Position numbers and translations under genes: made by a program
Notes under the pieces: generated by a model
What the model saw: the letters and a program-made list of their open reading frames with translations, nothing else
Database searches by the model: none
Told to the model about the DNA's origin: nothing
Source: Reyranella sp. CPCC 100927
GTDB lineage: Bacteria; Pseudomonadota; Alphaproteobacteria; Reyranellales; Reyranellaceae
Assembly: GCF_007859315.1 (NCBI RefSeq)
Contig: NZ_VOHA01000002.1
Location: forward strand, 62,001 to 126,000
Direction: 5' to 3'
Length of the DNA: 64,000 nt
Shown: positions 44,071 through 53,648 of the stretch, piece by piece
How the letters are laid out: each line of letters begins with the position of its first letter
Numbering within the stretch: position 1 is the first letter of the stretch

Positions 44071-45375
44071 ATGGATTTCCGGCCTTCCGACCGTGTCGTT
44101 GAACTGCAGGGCAGGATCGAGCGCTTCATGGCGGCGCACATCTACCCCAACGAGGAAGCGCTCTTTCGCAGTGCCTTCAACCAGCCCGACGACTTCCGGC
44201 AGTGGCAGCCCCTCGAGTTGCTCGAGGATCTCAAGGCCAAGGCGCGGGCCCAGGGTCTGTGGAACCTGTTCCTGCCCGAGAGCGCCCGCGGCGCCGGGCT
44301 GACCAATCTCGAGTACGCGCCGCTGGCTGAGATCATGGGCCGCTCGTGGTGGGCGCCGGAGGTGTTCAACTGCGACGCCCCCAACACCGGCAACATGGAA
44401 GTGCTGGAGCGCTACGGCACCGAGGCCCAGAAGAAGCAATGGCTCGAGCCGCTGCTCGACGGCCGCATCCGCTCCGCCTTCGCCATGACGGAGCCGGCGG
44501 TGGCGTCGTCGGATGCGACCAACATCGAAACCGACATCCGCCGCGACGGTTCGGACTATGTCGTCAACGGCCGCAAGTGGTGGACGTCGGGCGCCGGCGA
44601 CCCGCGCTGCAAGATCCTGATCACCATGGGCGTCAGCGATCGGCACGCCACCAACCGTCACCAGCGGCAATCGATGATCCTGGTGCCGACCGACGCACCG
44701 GGCGTTCGCATCCGGCGCTATCTGCCGATCTTCGGCGTCAGCGATGCGCCGCACGGGCACATGGAGACCATCTTCGACAATGTGCGGGTGCCGGCCGAAA
44801 ACATGCTGCTGGGTGAAGGCCGCGGCTTCGAGATCGCGCAAGGCCGCCTTGGTCCCGGCCGCATCCATCATTGCATGCGCATGATCGGGATCGCCGAACG
44901 GGCGCTGGAACGCGTCTGCCGCCGGTTGAGCGAACGCGTCGCCTTCGGCCGGCCGATCGCCGAGCAATCGATCTGGCGCCAGCGCATTGCCAAGGCACGC
45001 TGCGATCTGGAACAGGCGCGTCTGCTGACCCTGAAGGCTGCCTGGATGATGGACGAGGCCGGCAATCGCGTCGCCAAGGCCGAGATCGCCATGATCAAGA
45101 TCGTGGCGCCGCAGGTCGCCAGCGAGATCATCGACATGGCGATCCAGGCCTTCGGCGGTGGCGGCTTCGCCGATACGGTGATGACCATGGCCTATGTCTA
45201 TGCCCGCATCACGCGCGTGGCGGACGGCCCCGACGAAGTCCACGCCGACCAGCTGGGCCGCTTCGAACTGGCGAAACACGCGGCGCACGATGCGGCGGCA
45301 ACGGGCGGCTCACCCCAGGTGATGATCGCCCAGGGCAAGGACTACGAGCGCCCCTTGCAGATGGCGGCAGAGTAG
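44071..45375 (+). CDS. Acyl-CoA dehydrogenase (ACAD10/11-like)
   Basis: A 434-residue flavoprotein with the acyl-CoA dehydrogenase three-domain layout: N-terminal helices, FAD/substrate core [17 protein letters not shown] near 140, INGRKWW-like [13 protein letters not shown] near 165, and the C-terminal helical domain with QAFGGGGF and [10 protein letters not shown]. The ADGPDEVH motif marks the ACAD10/11 group, which acts on branched, long or hydroxylated acyl-CoAs. Probably regulated by the divergent LysR. Confidence 0.92.
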   Translation: MDFRPSDRVVELQGRIERFMAAHIYPNEEALFRSAFNQPDDFRQWQPLELLEDLKAKARAQGLWNLFLPESARGAGLTNLEYAPLAEIMGRSWWAPEVFNCDAPNTGNMEVLERYGTEAQKKQWLEPLLDGRIRSAFAMTEPAVASSDATNIETDIRRDGSDYVVNGRKWWTSGAGDPRCKILITMGVSDRHATNRHQRQSMILVPTDAPGVRIRRYLPIFGVSDAPHGHMETIFDNVRVPAENMLLGEGRGFEIAQGRLGPGRIHHCMRMIGIAERALERVCRRLSERVAFGRPIAEQSIWRQRIAKARCDLEQARLLTLKAAWMMDEAGNRVAKAEIAMIKIVAPQVASEIIDMAIQAFGGGGFADTVMTMAYVYARITRVADGPDEVHADQLGRFELAKHAAHDAAATGGSPQVMIAQGKDYERPLQMAAE

Positions 45376-45385
45376 CCTTTCCGTC

Positions 45386-45450
45386 CCCCAGCTTCGCTGG
45401 GGTCGGATCCCCTCCGGCCCTTCGAGCCACCTCCCCACTGCGTGGGGAGG
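45386..45450. repeat. Two hairpins between convergent genes
   Basis: CCCCAGC-TTC-GCTGGGG (45386-45402) and CCTCCCCAC-TGC-GTGGGGAGG (45430-45450). Both are perfect stems in the 80-base gap where the acyl-CoA dehydrogenase meets the Na/Pi cotransporter. No T-run follows. They may act as bidirectional terminators and look like dispersed REP-type units. Confidence 0.6.
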
Positions 45451-45455
45451 GATTC

Positions 45456-47159
45456 CTACGACACCGCCGTCTTCCCCTGGCCGACCGAGCCGTTGGCAGG
45501 ATGCTCATCGCCCACCCGCAGGCGCGTTTCGGCCAATTCGCCGGCGGCCTCGAGGATGGGATAGGCCACCGATGTCAGGTGGCCGTTGATACGCTTGAGG
45601 TCGCGCACGATGTCCATGTGAATGGCGCTGGTCTCGATCGATTCCGGCCGTCCCTCGCGCAGGCGCGCGAAATGGCTCTCGGCGGCGCGATGCTCGGCCT
45701 CGCGCAGCGCCGTCTTGCCCGCCATCAGCCGGCGTGCCAGCGCCAGGTCGCGGGTCGCGAACACGTTGAAGGCCAGCCTGAGATTGTCCATCACCAGGCC
45801 ATGGAAGGCGCGCAGCTCGTCCATGCCCTCGCTGGAAAACGCCAGGCGGTTCTTGATCTTCTTGCCCGCCAGCTCCATCAGGTTCTTGTCGATGATGTCG
45901 CCGACATGCTCCAGGTTGGTGACGAATGTCAGGATATCGGCCGACCGCTGGCTCTCCTCCAGCGAGAGTTCGGCCCGCGAAGCACTGATCAGGTAGAGCT
46001 TGATCGCCTCGTAGAGGCGGTCGACCGAGTCGTCGGCGCGTTCCACGTCTTTCATCAGCCGCGCATCGTCACGGGCGAAGACGTCGATGGTCTGCCCCAG
46101 CATGCTCTCGATGCGATCGCCCAGGTGCAGTGTCTCGCGCATCGCACAGGCCAGCGCCTCGCCCGGCGTCTCGAGCGCATGCGGATCGAGATAGCGCGGC
46201 TGGCCGGGATCGTCGGTGGCCGGCACGTCCGGCAGCAGGCGCGTGCAGGCCCAGGAAACGATACCGATCAACGGCAGGCCGACGATGGAGGCCGCGATGT
46301 TGAAGGCGAGGTGGAAGTTCACCACGGCACGTGCCGGCGTCGGGTCGATCATCGCCAGCCACGGCACCAGATTGGTTGTCAGGAACAGGACGGCCAGCGC
46401 CGGCAGCAGGCGCATGGCGAGGTTGCCCAGCGCCACCCGCCGCGCCGCCGGCTGGCTGGCGGTCTGGTCGATGAAGGGACCGACGGCACCGCCGACATTG
46501 GCGCCGAGCACCATGGCCAGCGCCACCGGCAGGGCAACGACGCCGGCAGCCGTCAGCGACATCACCAAAATCACCGTCGACAGGCTGGAATGGACCAGCC
46601 ACGTCATGATGCCGGCCAGCAGGAACGCCAGGACCGGCTGATCGTGCAGCGCCCCCAGCACGGACAGAAACAGCGGCGACTGGCGGATCGGCGCAATGGC
46701 CGCGCCCAGCATCTCCAGCGACAGCAGCATCAGCCCCAGGCCGATGGCGATGCGGCCCACGTTCTTCACGCGATCCGAACTGCCGCCGGCCATGAACGTG
46801 AACACACCCACGGCCAGCGCCGCCGGCGCCAGCCACGACACGTCGAACGAGAACACCTGCGCCGTCACTGCCGTGCCGACATTGGCGCCCAGCATCACCG
46901 CCAGAGCGACCGGCAATGCCACCAGGCCGCGGCCGGCGAACGACGACAGCAGCAGCGCCGTCGCCGTGCTGCTCTGCAACAAGCCGGTCACGAACACACC
47001 GGCGCCGAAAGCCATGAAGCGGTTGCGCGAGCAGGCGCTGAGCGCCCGCCGCAGCACGGCACCGAATGCACGGGTCATGCCGGTGCGCACCATGCGCACG
47101 CCCCACAGGAGCAGCGCCACGGCACCGACAAACTCGACCAACAGGTGGAATCCACTCAT
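45456..47159 (-). CDS. Na+/phosphate cotransporter with PhoU-like C-terminus
   Basis: A 567-residue protein. Two inverted Na_Pi_cotran halves give about nine spans, with the repeated motif QSSTATALL/HSSLSTVIL and GANVGTAVT/GANVGGAVG. The C-terminal 200 residues are PhoU-like helices (ESMLGQTIDVFARDD, FVTNLEHVGDIIDKNL). It would import phosphate with sodium, or, like YjbB, export phosphate. ATG 47159 starts the first hydrophobic segment; upstream residues do not fit. Standalone. Confidence 0.9.
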   Translation of the reverse strand: MSGFHLLVEFVGAVALLLWGVRMVRTGMTRAFGAVLRRALSACSRNRFMAFGAGVFVTGLLQSSTATALLLSSFAGRGLVALPVALAVMLGANVGTAVTAQVFSFDVSWLAPAALAVGVFTFMAGGSSDRVKNVGRIAIGLGLMLLSLEMLGAAIAPIRQSPLFLSVLGALHDQPVLAFLLAGIMTWLVHSSLSTVILVMSLTAAGVVALPVALAMVLGANVGGAVGPFIDQTASQPAARRVALGNLAMRLLPALAVLFLTTNLVPWLAMIDPTPARAVVNFHLAFNIAASIVGLPLIGIVSWACTRLLPDVPATDDPGQPRYLDPHALETPGEALACAMRETLHLGDRIESMLGQTIDVFARDDARLMKDVERADDSVDRLYEAIKLYLISASRAELSLEESQRSADILTFVTNLEHVGDIIDKNLMELAGKKIKNRLAFSSEGMDELRAFHGLVMDNLRLAFNVFATRDLALARRLMAGKTALREAEHRAAESHFARLREGRPESIETSAIHMDIVRDLKRINGHLTSVAYPILEAAGELAETRLRVGDEHPANGSVGQGKTAVS

Positions 47160-47268
47160 CGTCTCGACCACAAACTTTGCGCACGAACACGCGCACAAGG
47201 ATTCATGACGAATTTGTTACAGATATGACGTCGTTCCCCTTCACGCAATGCCCGGGAGCGCGTACGGC

Positions 47269-47808
47269 TCAGCGCCGCCCTCCCCCCGAAGCACTGCCGC
47301 GGATGTCGATCAGCTCGCGCCAACCCGGCATGTGCATCTGCGATGTGACGACCGGATCGTCGAGGGTAAAGACCACGCGGTCATCGGCGACCCACGCGAC
47401 GCCGACGGCGTCCGCCGTGGCGCCCTTGGGGGCTGTCGCACTGAAAGAGGCACGTATCGTCGACCCGACGCGATCACGGCAATCCGGCTCACCCGAGGAT
47501 TGCTCGAAGACGGCGCCCACCAGTTCCTTGTCGGCTTCGTGGTGCGCACAATACATCAGCACCGCGATGAAGCGGCCGCTGGGCGACGCCTTCCTCTGCA
47601 GCACTTCGTTGACGGGCGCAGTGCAGGCGGCGAGTACCGCCAACGTCACGACGGAGAGGAGGAAGGGTAACCAGCGACCAAGCCAACCTGCGACGCGCGT
47701 GAACACGATATCGGACCAGTTCCTTCTGCGGGCGCTGCGAGCGCCGCACTGTAGATTCCAAACAAAGGACGACGGGCTATCGTACATCGATTCAGATAGG
47801 ACGATCAA
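47269..47808 (-). CDS. Putative lipoprotein of unknown function
   Basis: Up to 179 residues. A hydrophobic stretch LLSVVTLAVLAAC ends in a lipobox (LAAC), so the mature form would begin at that Cys and be lipid-anchored. The true start is probably closer to it, for example GTG 47706 (MFTRVAGWLGRWLPF...), which would give a normal signal length. The mature part is about 115 residues, with GRFIAVLMYCAHHEADKE and a VAWVADDRVVFTLDDP strand resembling a small beta-rich domain. No family recognised. Confidence 0.65.
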   Translation of the reverse strand: MIVLSESMYDSPSSFVWNLQCGARSARRRNWSDIVFTRVAGWLGRWLPFLLSVVTLAVLAACTAPVNEVLQRKASPSGRFIAVLMYCAHHEADKELVGAVFEQSSGEPDCRDRVGSTIRASFSATAPKGATADAVGVAWVADDRVVFTLDDPVVTSQMHMPGWRELIDIRGSASGGGRR

Positions 47809-47853
47809 ACGCCGGGGCTCGCGCCAAAAGCCCTCACCGCCGGGTACCGCACT

Positions 47854-48960
47854 CTACTCCACCCGCTTGAATTTCTGGGCGCGACGGCCGAAGCCGACCT
47901 CGGCGGTGTAGAGGTTGCCCTTGCTGTCGATGGCGATGTTGTGGACCCACTTGAACTGGCCGGCCATGCGCCCGCCGCGGCCCCACGCCGACAGCGTCTC
48001 GCCGCTGTCGCGCAGCAACGTCACGATCTGGTTGTTGGCGCCGTCGGCGACGAAGATGAACTTCTGCGCCGGGTCGCTGGACAACACGAGATCCCACACC
48101 GAGCCGTTCTGCAACGTCTGCGGCTCAACCCGGAATTCGCGCACGTAGCTGCCGTCCTTGCGAAAGACCTGGATGCGATCGTTGGCGTGGTCGCACACAT
48201 AGACCAGGCCGTCATGGCTCAGCCGCACGCAGTGCACGGGGTTGGCGAACTGCGCTGATGGCGGGGATTTGGGATCGTAAGCCGACGCCCCAGCGTCGCT
48301 GGGTGCCTTGCCGTATGCGCCCCAGTGCCGCTTGTAGGCGCCGGTCCGGCTGTCGAAGACGATGATGCGGCGATTGAGGTAGCCGTCGGCGACATAGAGT
48401 TCGCTGGCTGGCTCATCGATCACCATGTGTGCCGGCTGCCCCAGCTGCGTCGTGCTGTTGGAGCCGCCGGTCGAGCCGGCCTTGCCGATCTGCTGTAGAA
48501 ACTTGCCGTCGCCGGTGAATTTCAGGATCTGGCTGTCGCCCGGCGCATTGCCCGCGATCCAGACGTTGCCGTCCTTGTCGACGAAAATGCCGTGCTCGCT
48601 CTTGGGCCATTCATAGCCCTGCCCCGGTCCGCCCCAGGACCGCAGCAGCGTACCCTCGCCGTCGAACTCCAGGACCGCCGGCGCCGGTGCGCAGCACTTG
48701 GTGGCCGGCGGCGTCAGCATGGCGCCCTTCTCGTCGTCGACCAGCGTCGCCGGCCGGTGCAGCACCCAGACGTGATCCCGGCCATCCACCGCGATCCCGG
48801 AAACCTGACCCAGGATCCAGTTGGCGGGCAGCGGCTTGGGCCAGAATGGCTCAACGACATAGCGCGGCGCGTCATCGGCACGTGCCGCCGGCTGTATGGT
48901 AAGCCCGATCGCTGACAGGGCAGCAACGATGGTGAGAAGAGCAGCATGGCGTGCGGGCAT
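47854..48960 (-). CDS. Secreted NHL-repeat beta-propeller protein
   Basis: A 368-residue precursor with a Sec signal peptide ending near AARADD. The remainder has repeated NHL units: VSGIAVDGRDHVWVLHR, HGIFVDKDGNVWIAGN, AHMVIDEPASELYVADGY, VHCVRLSHDGLVYVCDHANDRIQVF and HNIAIDSKGNLYTAEV, giving a six-bladed propeller. It resembles peptidylglycine-lyase-like proteins but catalytic identity is unproven. ATG 48960 has CAGGAGG upstream. Divergent from the amidase. Confidence 0.85.
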   Translation of the reverse strand: MPARHAALLTIVAALSAIGLTIQPAARADDAPRYVVEPFWPKPLPANWILGQVSGIAVDGRDHVWVLHRPATLVDDEKGAMLTPPATKCCAPAPAVLEFDGEGTLLRSWGGPGQGYEWPKSEHGIFVDKDGNVWIAGNAPGDSQILKFTGDGKFLQQIGKAGSTGGSNSTTQLGQPAHMVIDEPASELYVADGYLNRRIIVFDSRTGAYKRHWGAYGKAPSDAGASAYDPKSPPSAQFANPVHCVRLSHDGLVYVCDHANDRIQVFRKDGSYVREFRVEPQTLQNGSVWDLVLSSDPAQKFIFVADGANNQIVTLLRDSGETLSAWGRGGRMAGQFKWVHNIAIDSKGNLYTAEVGFGRRAQKFKRVE

Positions 48961-49085
48961 GGCGGCCTCCTGCATGGCGATCTCCGCTACGACAGCGAAT
49001 GACCGGGTCCACTTTAGCGGCGCTGGCGTTCGACAGCCGCATCTTTCCCCCGCTATGGTGCCACCTTCGGAGGAGAACACCACGC

Positions 49086-50540
49086 ATGACAGCTTTGCCG
49101 TTCCGCACCGCCCAGCAGCTTGCCGCCGCCGTGCGGTCGAAAAAGATCGGCTGCCTTGAACTACTGGACCTCTATCTCAAGCGCATCGAGCGGCATAATC
49201 CCCGGCTCAATGCTGTCATTGCGCTCGACGTGGCGGGTGCCCGCCAGCGCGCCAAGGCGGCCGACAAGGCCCTCGCCAAGGGCGATGTCTGGGGACCGCT
49301 CCACGGCGTGCCGATGACGATCAAGGAAAGCTACGACGTCGCCGGCATGCCGACCACGTGGGGCGACCCGGCGCTGCGCGCCAATATCGCCGCCCGCGAC
49401 GCCCTGTCGGTGACGCGTCTGAAGGCGGCCGGCGTGACCTTGTTCGGCAAGACCAACGTGCCGCTCATGCTGGCCGACTGGCAGAGCTACAACGCCGTCT
49501 ACGGCACCACCAATAATCCGTGGGACATTACACGCTCGCCCGGCGGTTCGTCGGGCGGTTCAGCCGCAGCGCTGGCCGCCGGCCTCACCGGCATCGAGGC
49601 CGGCAGCGACATCGGCGCGTCGATCCGCAACCCGGCGCATTATTGCGGCGTCTACGGCCACAAGCCGACCTGGGGCATTGTGAGCCCGCGGGGGCACGCG
49701 TTACCCGGCCGCGTCGCGCAAGGCGATATCTCCGTGATCGGCCCAATGGCCCGCAGTGCCGACGACCTGAAGATCGCGTTCGAGGCCATGGCGGGGCCGG
49801 ACGACATCGATGGCGCCGGCTGGCACCTGAAGCTGCCCAAGCCGGCGCACAAGAAGCTGCGCGACTTCCGGGTCGCGGTGATGCTGGAGGATGCGAACTC
49901 TGCCGTCGACGACGAGGTGAAGACGCAGCTTCAGGACCTGGCCAATGTGCTGGGCCGCCACAAGGTGAAGGTCAGCGACACCGCCCGGCCGGATCTCGAC
50001 ACGGGCGAGTTGCACCGGATCTACATTCAGCTTCTGCGCTCGGCGACCTCGGGCCGCCAGACCGACGCGATGTTCGCACACAACCAGGCCGAGGTCAGCC
50101 GCCTGTCGGCCGACGACCAGAGCTACTATGCCCAGATGACCCGGGCTAACACGCTGAGTCATCGCCACTGGCTGGCCGCCAACGAACGGCGCCATCAGTT
50201 GCGGCTGCGGTGGGCTGAATTCTTCCGCGAGTACGACGTGCTGCTGTGCCCGGCCGCCGCCTCGGCGGCGTTCCCGCACGACCACGAGGGCGAGCGCCAC
50301 GAACGCACCATCGAGGTCAACGGCAAGCGCGTGCCGACGACCGACCAGCTGTTCTGGGCCGGCCTCAACGGCGTCTGCTACCTGCCCGGCACGGTGGCGC
50401 CGATCGGCCTGACGAAGCGGGGATTGCCGGTGGGCGTCCAGATCATCGGCCCCCAGTACGGTGACCGCACCTGCCTGCGCTTCGCGCGCCTGCTGGAGCG
50501 CGAGCACTATGCATTCGTGCCGCCGCCGGGCTACGATTGA
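49086..50540 (+). CDS. Amidase (amidase-signature family)
   Basis: A 484-residue amidase-signature hydrolase of a branch different from the one at 7407. Triad: Lys in VPMTIKESYDV (about 78), cis-Ser in SPGGSSGGSA (about 154) and nucleophile Ser in GSDIGASIRNP (about 178). It hydrolyses an amide or carbamoyl bond in the cytosol. ATG 49086 follows GGAGGAGA. It is 33 bases before a DapA-like lyase, forming a two-gene operon, which suggests joint breakdown of one compound. Confidence 0.9.
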   Translation: MTALPFRTAQQLAAAVRSKKIGCLELLDLYLKRIERHNPRLNAVIALDVAGARQRAKAADKALAKGDVWGPLHGVPMTIKESYDVAGMPTTWGDPALRANIAARDALSVTRLKAAGVTLFGKTNVPLMLADWQSYNAVYGTTNNPWDITRSPGGSSGGSAAALAAGLTGIEAGSDIGASIRNPAHYCGVYGHKPTWGIVSPRGHALPGRVAQGDISVIGPMARSADDLKIAFEAMAGPDDIDGAGWHLKLPKPAHKKLRDFRVAVMLEDANSAVDDEVKTQLQDLANVLGRHKVKVSDTARPDLDTGELHRIYIQLLRSATSGRQTDAMFAHNQAEVSRLSADDQSYYAQMTRANTLSHRHWLAANERRHQLRLRWAEFFREYDVLLCPAAASAAFPHDHEGERHERTIEVNGKRVPTTDQLFWAGLNGVCYLPGTVAPIGLTKRGLPVGVQIIGPQYGDRTCLRFARLLEREHYAFVPPPGYD

Positions 50541-50573
50541 TGCCGGCCGATCACGGAGAAAAAGAGAGACCGC

Positions 50574-51482
50574 ATGACGTTCCGGCCCCGCGGCATCTGG
50601 CCGATGCTCTATGCCTTCTTCGATGTGAACGGAGCGCTCGACCGGCCGGCCATGCGTCGCCAGGTCGAGGCCTGCGTCCGCGAGGGCGCGCACGGCCTGG
50701 CCGTGCTCGGTCTTGCCACCGAGGTCAACAAGCTCACCGATGCCGAGCGGCGGACCTTGGTCGCCTGGTTGGCCGAGGACCTTGACGGACGGCGTCCTTT
50801 CGCCGTGACCGTTGCCGGCAACACGTCCGACGAGCAGATCGCGTTCGCCCGGTTCGCCGCCGATGCCGGGGCCGCCTGCGCCATCCTGCAGCCGCCCCGC
50901 ATCGAACCGCTCGACGAGCAGACCTTGATGCGCTTTTTCGGCACCGTGGCCGACGCCAGCCCGCTCCCGGTCGGCATTCAGAATGCGCCCGAGTATCTCG
51001 GTGTCGGGCTGACGCCGGCAACCATCAAGACCCTGCATCGCAACCATCCCAACGTCGCGCTGATCAAGGGCGAGGCCCCGGCGATCACCATACGGCGCCT
51101 GATCGAAGAGACCGATGGCGCGATCACCGTGTTCAACGGTCGCGGCGGCCTGGAACTGCTCGACAATCTGCGTGCCGGCTGCGCCGGCATGATCCCAGCA
51201 CCGGATTTCTTCGATCGCCAGGTCCGCATCTTCGCCCTGATGCAGTCGATCGACGATGCCGAGAACGAGAGCGTCGCCGAAGACCTCTATCGCGAGATGC
51301 TACCCGGCATCGTGTTCGTCATGCAGGCGCTCGACACTCTGGTCTGCTACGGCAAGCGCATCGCCGCGTGGCGCCTCGGCTTGCAGGGCGAAGTCCATGA
51401 CCGCGCGCCCGCGCTGACCCCGACCCGCTTCGGCCTCGACGCCGCCCGCCGCTTTGCTTCGGCGCTCGGACCGTTGGCCTAG
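50574..51482 (+). CDS. Dihydrodipicolinate synthase/N-acetylneuraminate lyase family protein
   Basis: A 302-residue TIM-barrel class I aldolase. The Schiff-base lysine is Lys165 in VALIKGE and the catalytic Tyr is Tyr141 in QNAPEY. The usual GTTGE loop is replaced by GLATEVNKL, so this is not the lysine-pathway DapA but a relative cleaving or condensing another 2-keto acid. Coupled with the amidase upstream. Substrate unknown. Confidence 0.87.
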   Translation: MTFRPRGIWPMLYAFFDVNGALDRPAMRRQVEACVREGAHGLAVLGLATEVNKLTDAERRTLVAWLAEDLDGRRPFAVTVAGNTSDEQIAFARFAADAGAACAILQPPRIEPLDEQTLMRFFGTVADASPLPVGIQNAPEYLGVGLTPATIKTLHRNHPNVALIKGEAPAITIRRLIEETDGAITVFNGRGGLELLDNLRAGCAGMIPAPDFFDRQVRIFALMQSIDDAENESVAEDLYREMLPGIVFVMQALDTLVCYGKRIAAWRLGLQGEVHDRAPALTPTRFGLDAARRFASALGPLA

Positions 51483-51717
51483 AATTCTCTTCCGCTCCGG
51501 AAGCGTCGATCGTCATCGTGCCGCGATCGGTGGCCGGCCTATGGACACATCACGCTCGGCAATCACGAAATCTGAAGCGCCTCCTCCAAACGGACGATGC
51601 GACGGAACATCAAGTCTCCGATGATGGCCGGCGACAGGGGGCGCATCATGGATGACCGTCGAGCCAGGCTCGTGGTCGGAAAAAGTGCGCACACTGGTCC
51701 ATGGGGGAGATAGATCG
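51483..51717. other. Non-coding gap with no clear feature
   Basis: A 235-base gap between the lyase and a small gene. I see no convincing hairpin, promoter or reading frame beyond the GGGGGAGA Shine-Dalgarno (about 51702-51709) of the small gene. Confidence 0.5.
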
Positions 51718-51939
51718 ATGTTTGTTATCTTCACGGGCCCGCTCAATGCTCACGCCAAGCTCGCGACGCGGACCAAAATGCCGAAGTCTTTCGAATCATA
51801 CGAGGATGCGCGCGAATTCCTGGTGAAGCACCTCAAGCGCGATTTTCCCAAGCACGACTATGATGCCGACAGCGAAATCTGGTGGGCACGCAAGGAAACG
51901 GCCGGACCGGCCACGGGCTTCAGCATCGAACAGGCATGA
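51718..51939 (+). CDS. Small hypothetical protein
   Basis: A 73-residue acidic/basic mixed protein (MFVIFTGPLNAHAKLATRT..., then YEDAREFLVKHLKRDFPKHDYD). A good GGGGGAGA Shine-Dalgarno precedes the ATG. Predicted beta-alpha layout with no cysteines or signal. No family recognised. Probably monocistronic. Confidence 0.65.
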   Translation: MFVIFTGPLNAHAKLATRTKMPKSFESYEDAREFLVKHLKRDFPKHDYDADSEIWWARKETAGPATGFSIEQA

Positions 51940-52062
51940 CTTCGGTGCGGTAGCGGGTCGCCAAGGGCGTTGCCGAGGCCGCCGGCATTTGCCGACGGGC
52001 GGATGCCGGAAACGCCAGGATACTGACCCGATCCGCCGCGCCGGCGGACTCTGACCGACGCC

Positions 52063-52662
52063 TCATGACATCCACATCGGGATGATCGAAGCCACGAGCA
52101 ACAGGCTCAATATGACGTTGACCGCCCGCCACTGTCCCGCCGTGCGCAGCACGCGCGACAGCAGCGATCCGCCGAGACACCATGCGGTCAGCGACAAAGA
52201 AGCCGCCAGGCCGAACGTCAGCGCCAGGACGATGGCCCGCCGTACCGGGTCCGATGCCACGGTGGCGAACGAGGTCGCCGCCGCCAGGGCCATCGCCCAC
52301 GCTTTCGGGTTGAGCCACAGCAGCAGAAGGCCACCCCAGAACGATGTCGGCGCGGCACCGTCGTGCGAACCCACAGGGGGCGGCCCGCTGCTGGCGATCT
52401 TCCAGGCCAGCCAGAGCAGATAAACCGTCCCGATCACCTTCATGATCGATTGAAGCGCAGGCGCCGCCTGCAGCGCCGCCGCCAGGCCGACAGCGGCCAA
52501 ACCGGCGAGTGCGGCCAGGCCCGCCGCGATACCGACCAGCAACGGCACACTGCGGCGGAAGCCGAAGCGGACACCCGATGCCGTGGCCAGCGTCGTCGCC
52601 CCGCCGGGGGTTGCCGTGGCGACGAACGCGAAGAGTGCCAACGAGAGAACGGTTTCCAGCAT
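52063..52662 (-). CDS. LysE/RhtB-family amino-acid exporter
   Basis: A 199-residue membrane protein with six hydrophobic helices. The family opening is FVATATPGGATTLATASGVRFGFRRSVPLLVGIAAG, the ATPGP-like motif here ATPGG, and LLWLNPKAWAMALAA (NPKAW) is in the fourth segment. It exports amino acids or derivatives. ATG 52662 fits the usual N-terminus; ATG 52692 and 52704 are possible. Divergent from a LysR gene, the common ArgP/ArgO-style pairing. Confidence 0.9.
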   Translation of the reverse strand: MLETVLSLALFAFVATATPGGATTLATASGVRFGFRRSVPLLVGIAAGLAALAGLAAVGLAAALQAAPALQSIMKVIGTVYLLWLAWKIASSGPPPVGSHDGAAPTSFWGGLLLLWLNPKAWAMALAAATSFATVASDPVRRAIVLALTFGLAASLSLTAWCLGGSLLSRVLRTAGQWRAVNVILSLLLVASIIPMWMS

Positions 52663-52734
52663 CGTGCTCGGCTTTGCCGTGCGGCATTGCATTATAAAAG
52701 GCAATCTTCATAATATTTGACATTAGCTATCCTA

Positions 52735-53616
52735 ATGAACGTGATGGCTCGCAATATCGATACCGGACTGCTGCGCACCTTCGTGACGACTGCAGACATG
52801 ACCAGCATGACTGCCGCAGCCAATGCGCTGCACCTCACGCAAGGCGCGGTCAGCCAACAGATCCGGCGCCTGGAAGAGATGTTCGATAGCGTCCTGTTCA
52901 CGCGCGACCGGCGCGGCCTGAGGCTGACCAATGACGGCGAACGCCTGCTCGGTCGGGCCCGGCAGCTGCTAAGTCTGAACGACGACATCTGGACGGCGAT
53001 GACCACATCGGACATCACCGGCGAGATCCGGTTGGGCGTGCCGTATGACCTGGTGGGCACCTATCTGCCGCCCGCCTTGAAGGCGTTCGCCCACAGCCAT
53101 CCGCAGGTGAACATCACGCTGGTCTGCGCCGCTTCGCCGGAACTGACCGCCGCCCTGGCCGCCGGCGCGATCGATCTGGCGGTGCTCGAAGAACCGGCTG
53201 GGCCCTCGAGCGGCGAATGCCTGGCCGTCGAGCGGCTGGTCTGGGTCGGCTGCCAGGGTGGCTCTACCTACCTGAAGCGTCCCTTGCCAGTGTCGGTGAT
53301 CAGCGACACCTGTGCCTTTCGACCGGCGATCTTCGCCGCCCTGCGCCAGCACGGCGTGGAATGGCGCACCGTCTTCGACAACGGCAACATCGATGCCACG
53401 ATCGCGACCGTGCGCATGGATCTCGCCGTGACCGCATGGCTCGCCTCAACGGTGCCTGCGGATCTCGCCGTGCTCGGTGTCGATTCAGCCCTGCCCGCGC
53501 TGCCGCCCTTCGCCATCAACCTGTACCTGCCGGCGTCGTCAGGCGCTCATCGCGGCGCCAGCGAACTGGCGCAGCACCTGCGCAAGGCTTTCGCACGCTC
53601 GCAACGGGTGCGGTGA
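52735..53616 (+). CDS. LysR-family transcriptional regulator
   Basis: A 293-residue regulator with HTH LLRTFVTTADMTSMTAAANALHLTQGAVSQQIRRLEEMF and an effector domain beginning EIRLGVPYDLVGTYLPPAL. ATG 52735 or 52744 may start it; neither has a clear Shine-Dalgarno. The AT-rich gap (52663-52734) to the exporter contains several A/T-rich half sites but no clean palindrome. Likely activator of the LysE-type gene. Confidence 0.88.
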   Translation: MNVMARNIDTGLLRTFVTTADMTSMTAAANALHLTQGAVSQQIRRLEEMFDSVLFTRDRRGLRLTNDGERLLGRARQLLSLNDDIWTAMTTSDITGEIRLGVPYDLVGTYLPPALKAFAHSHPQVNITLVCAASPELTAALAAGAIDLAVLEEPAGPSSGECLAVERLVWVGCQGGSTYLKRPLPVSVISDTCAFRPAIFAALRQHGVEWRTVFDNGNIDATIATVRMDLAVTAWLASTVPADLAVLGVDSALPALPPFAINLYLPASSGAHRGASELAQHLRKAFARSQRVR

Positions 53617-53648
53617 GCCGTGGCCCAAACAGGCGAAGGCTTCGCCTT

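Noticed and set aside
44871-47228. A 785-codon plus-strand frame spanning the acyl-CoA dehydrogenase end and the antisense of the Na/Pi gene
   Set aside because: It crosses two convergent real genes and a hairpin region and has no recognisable domain.
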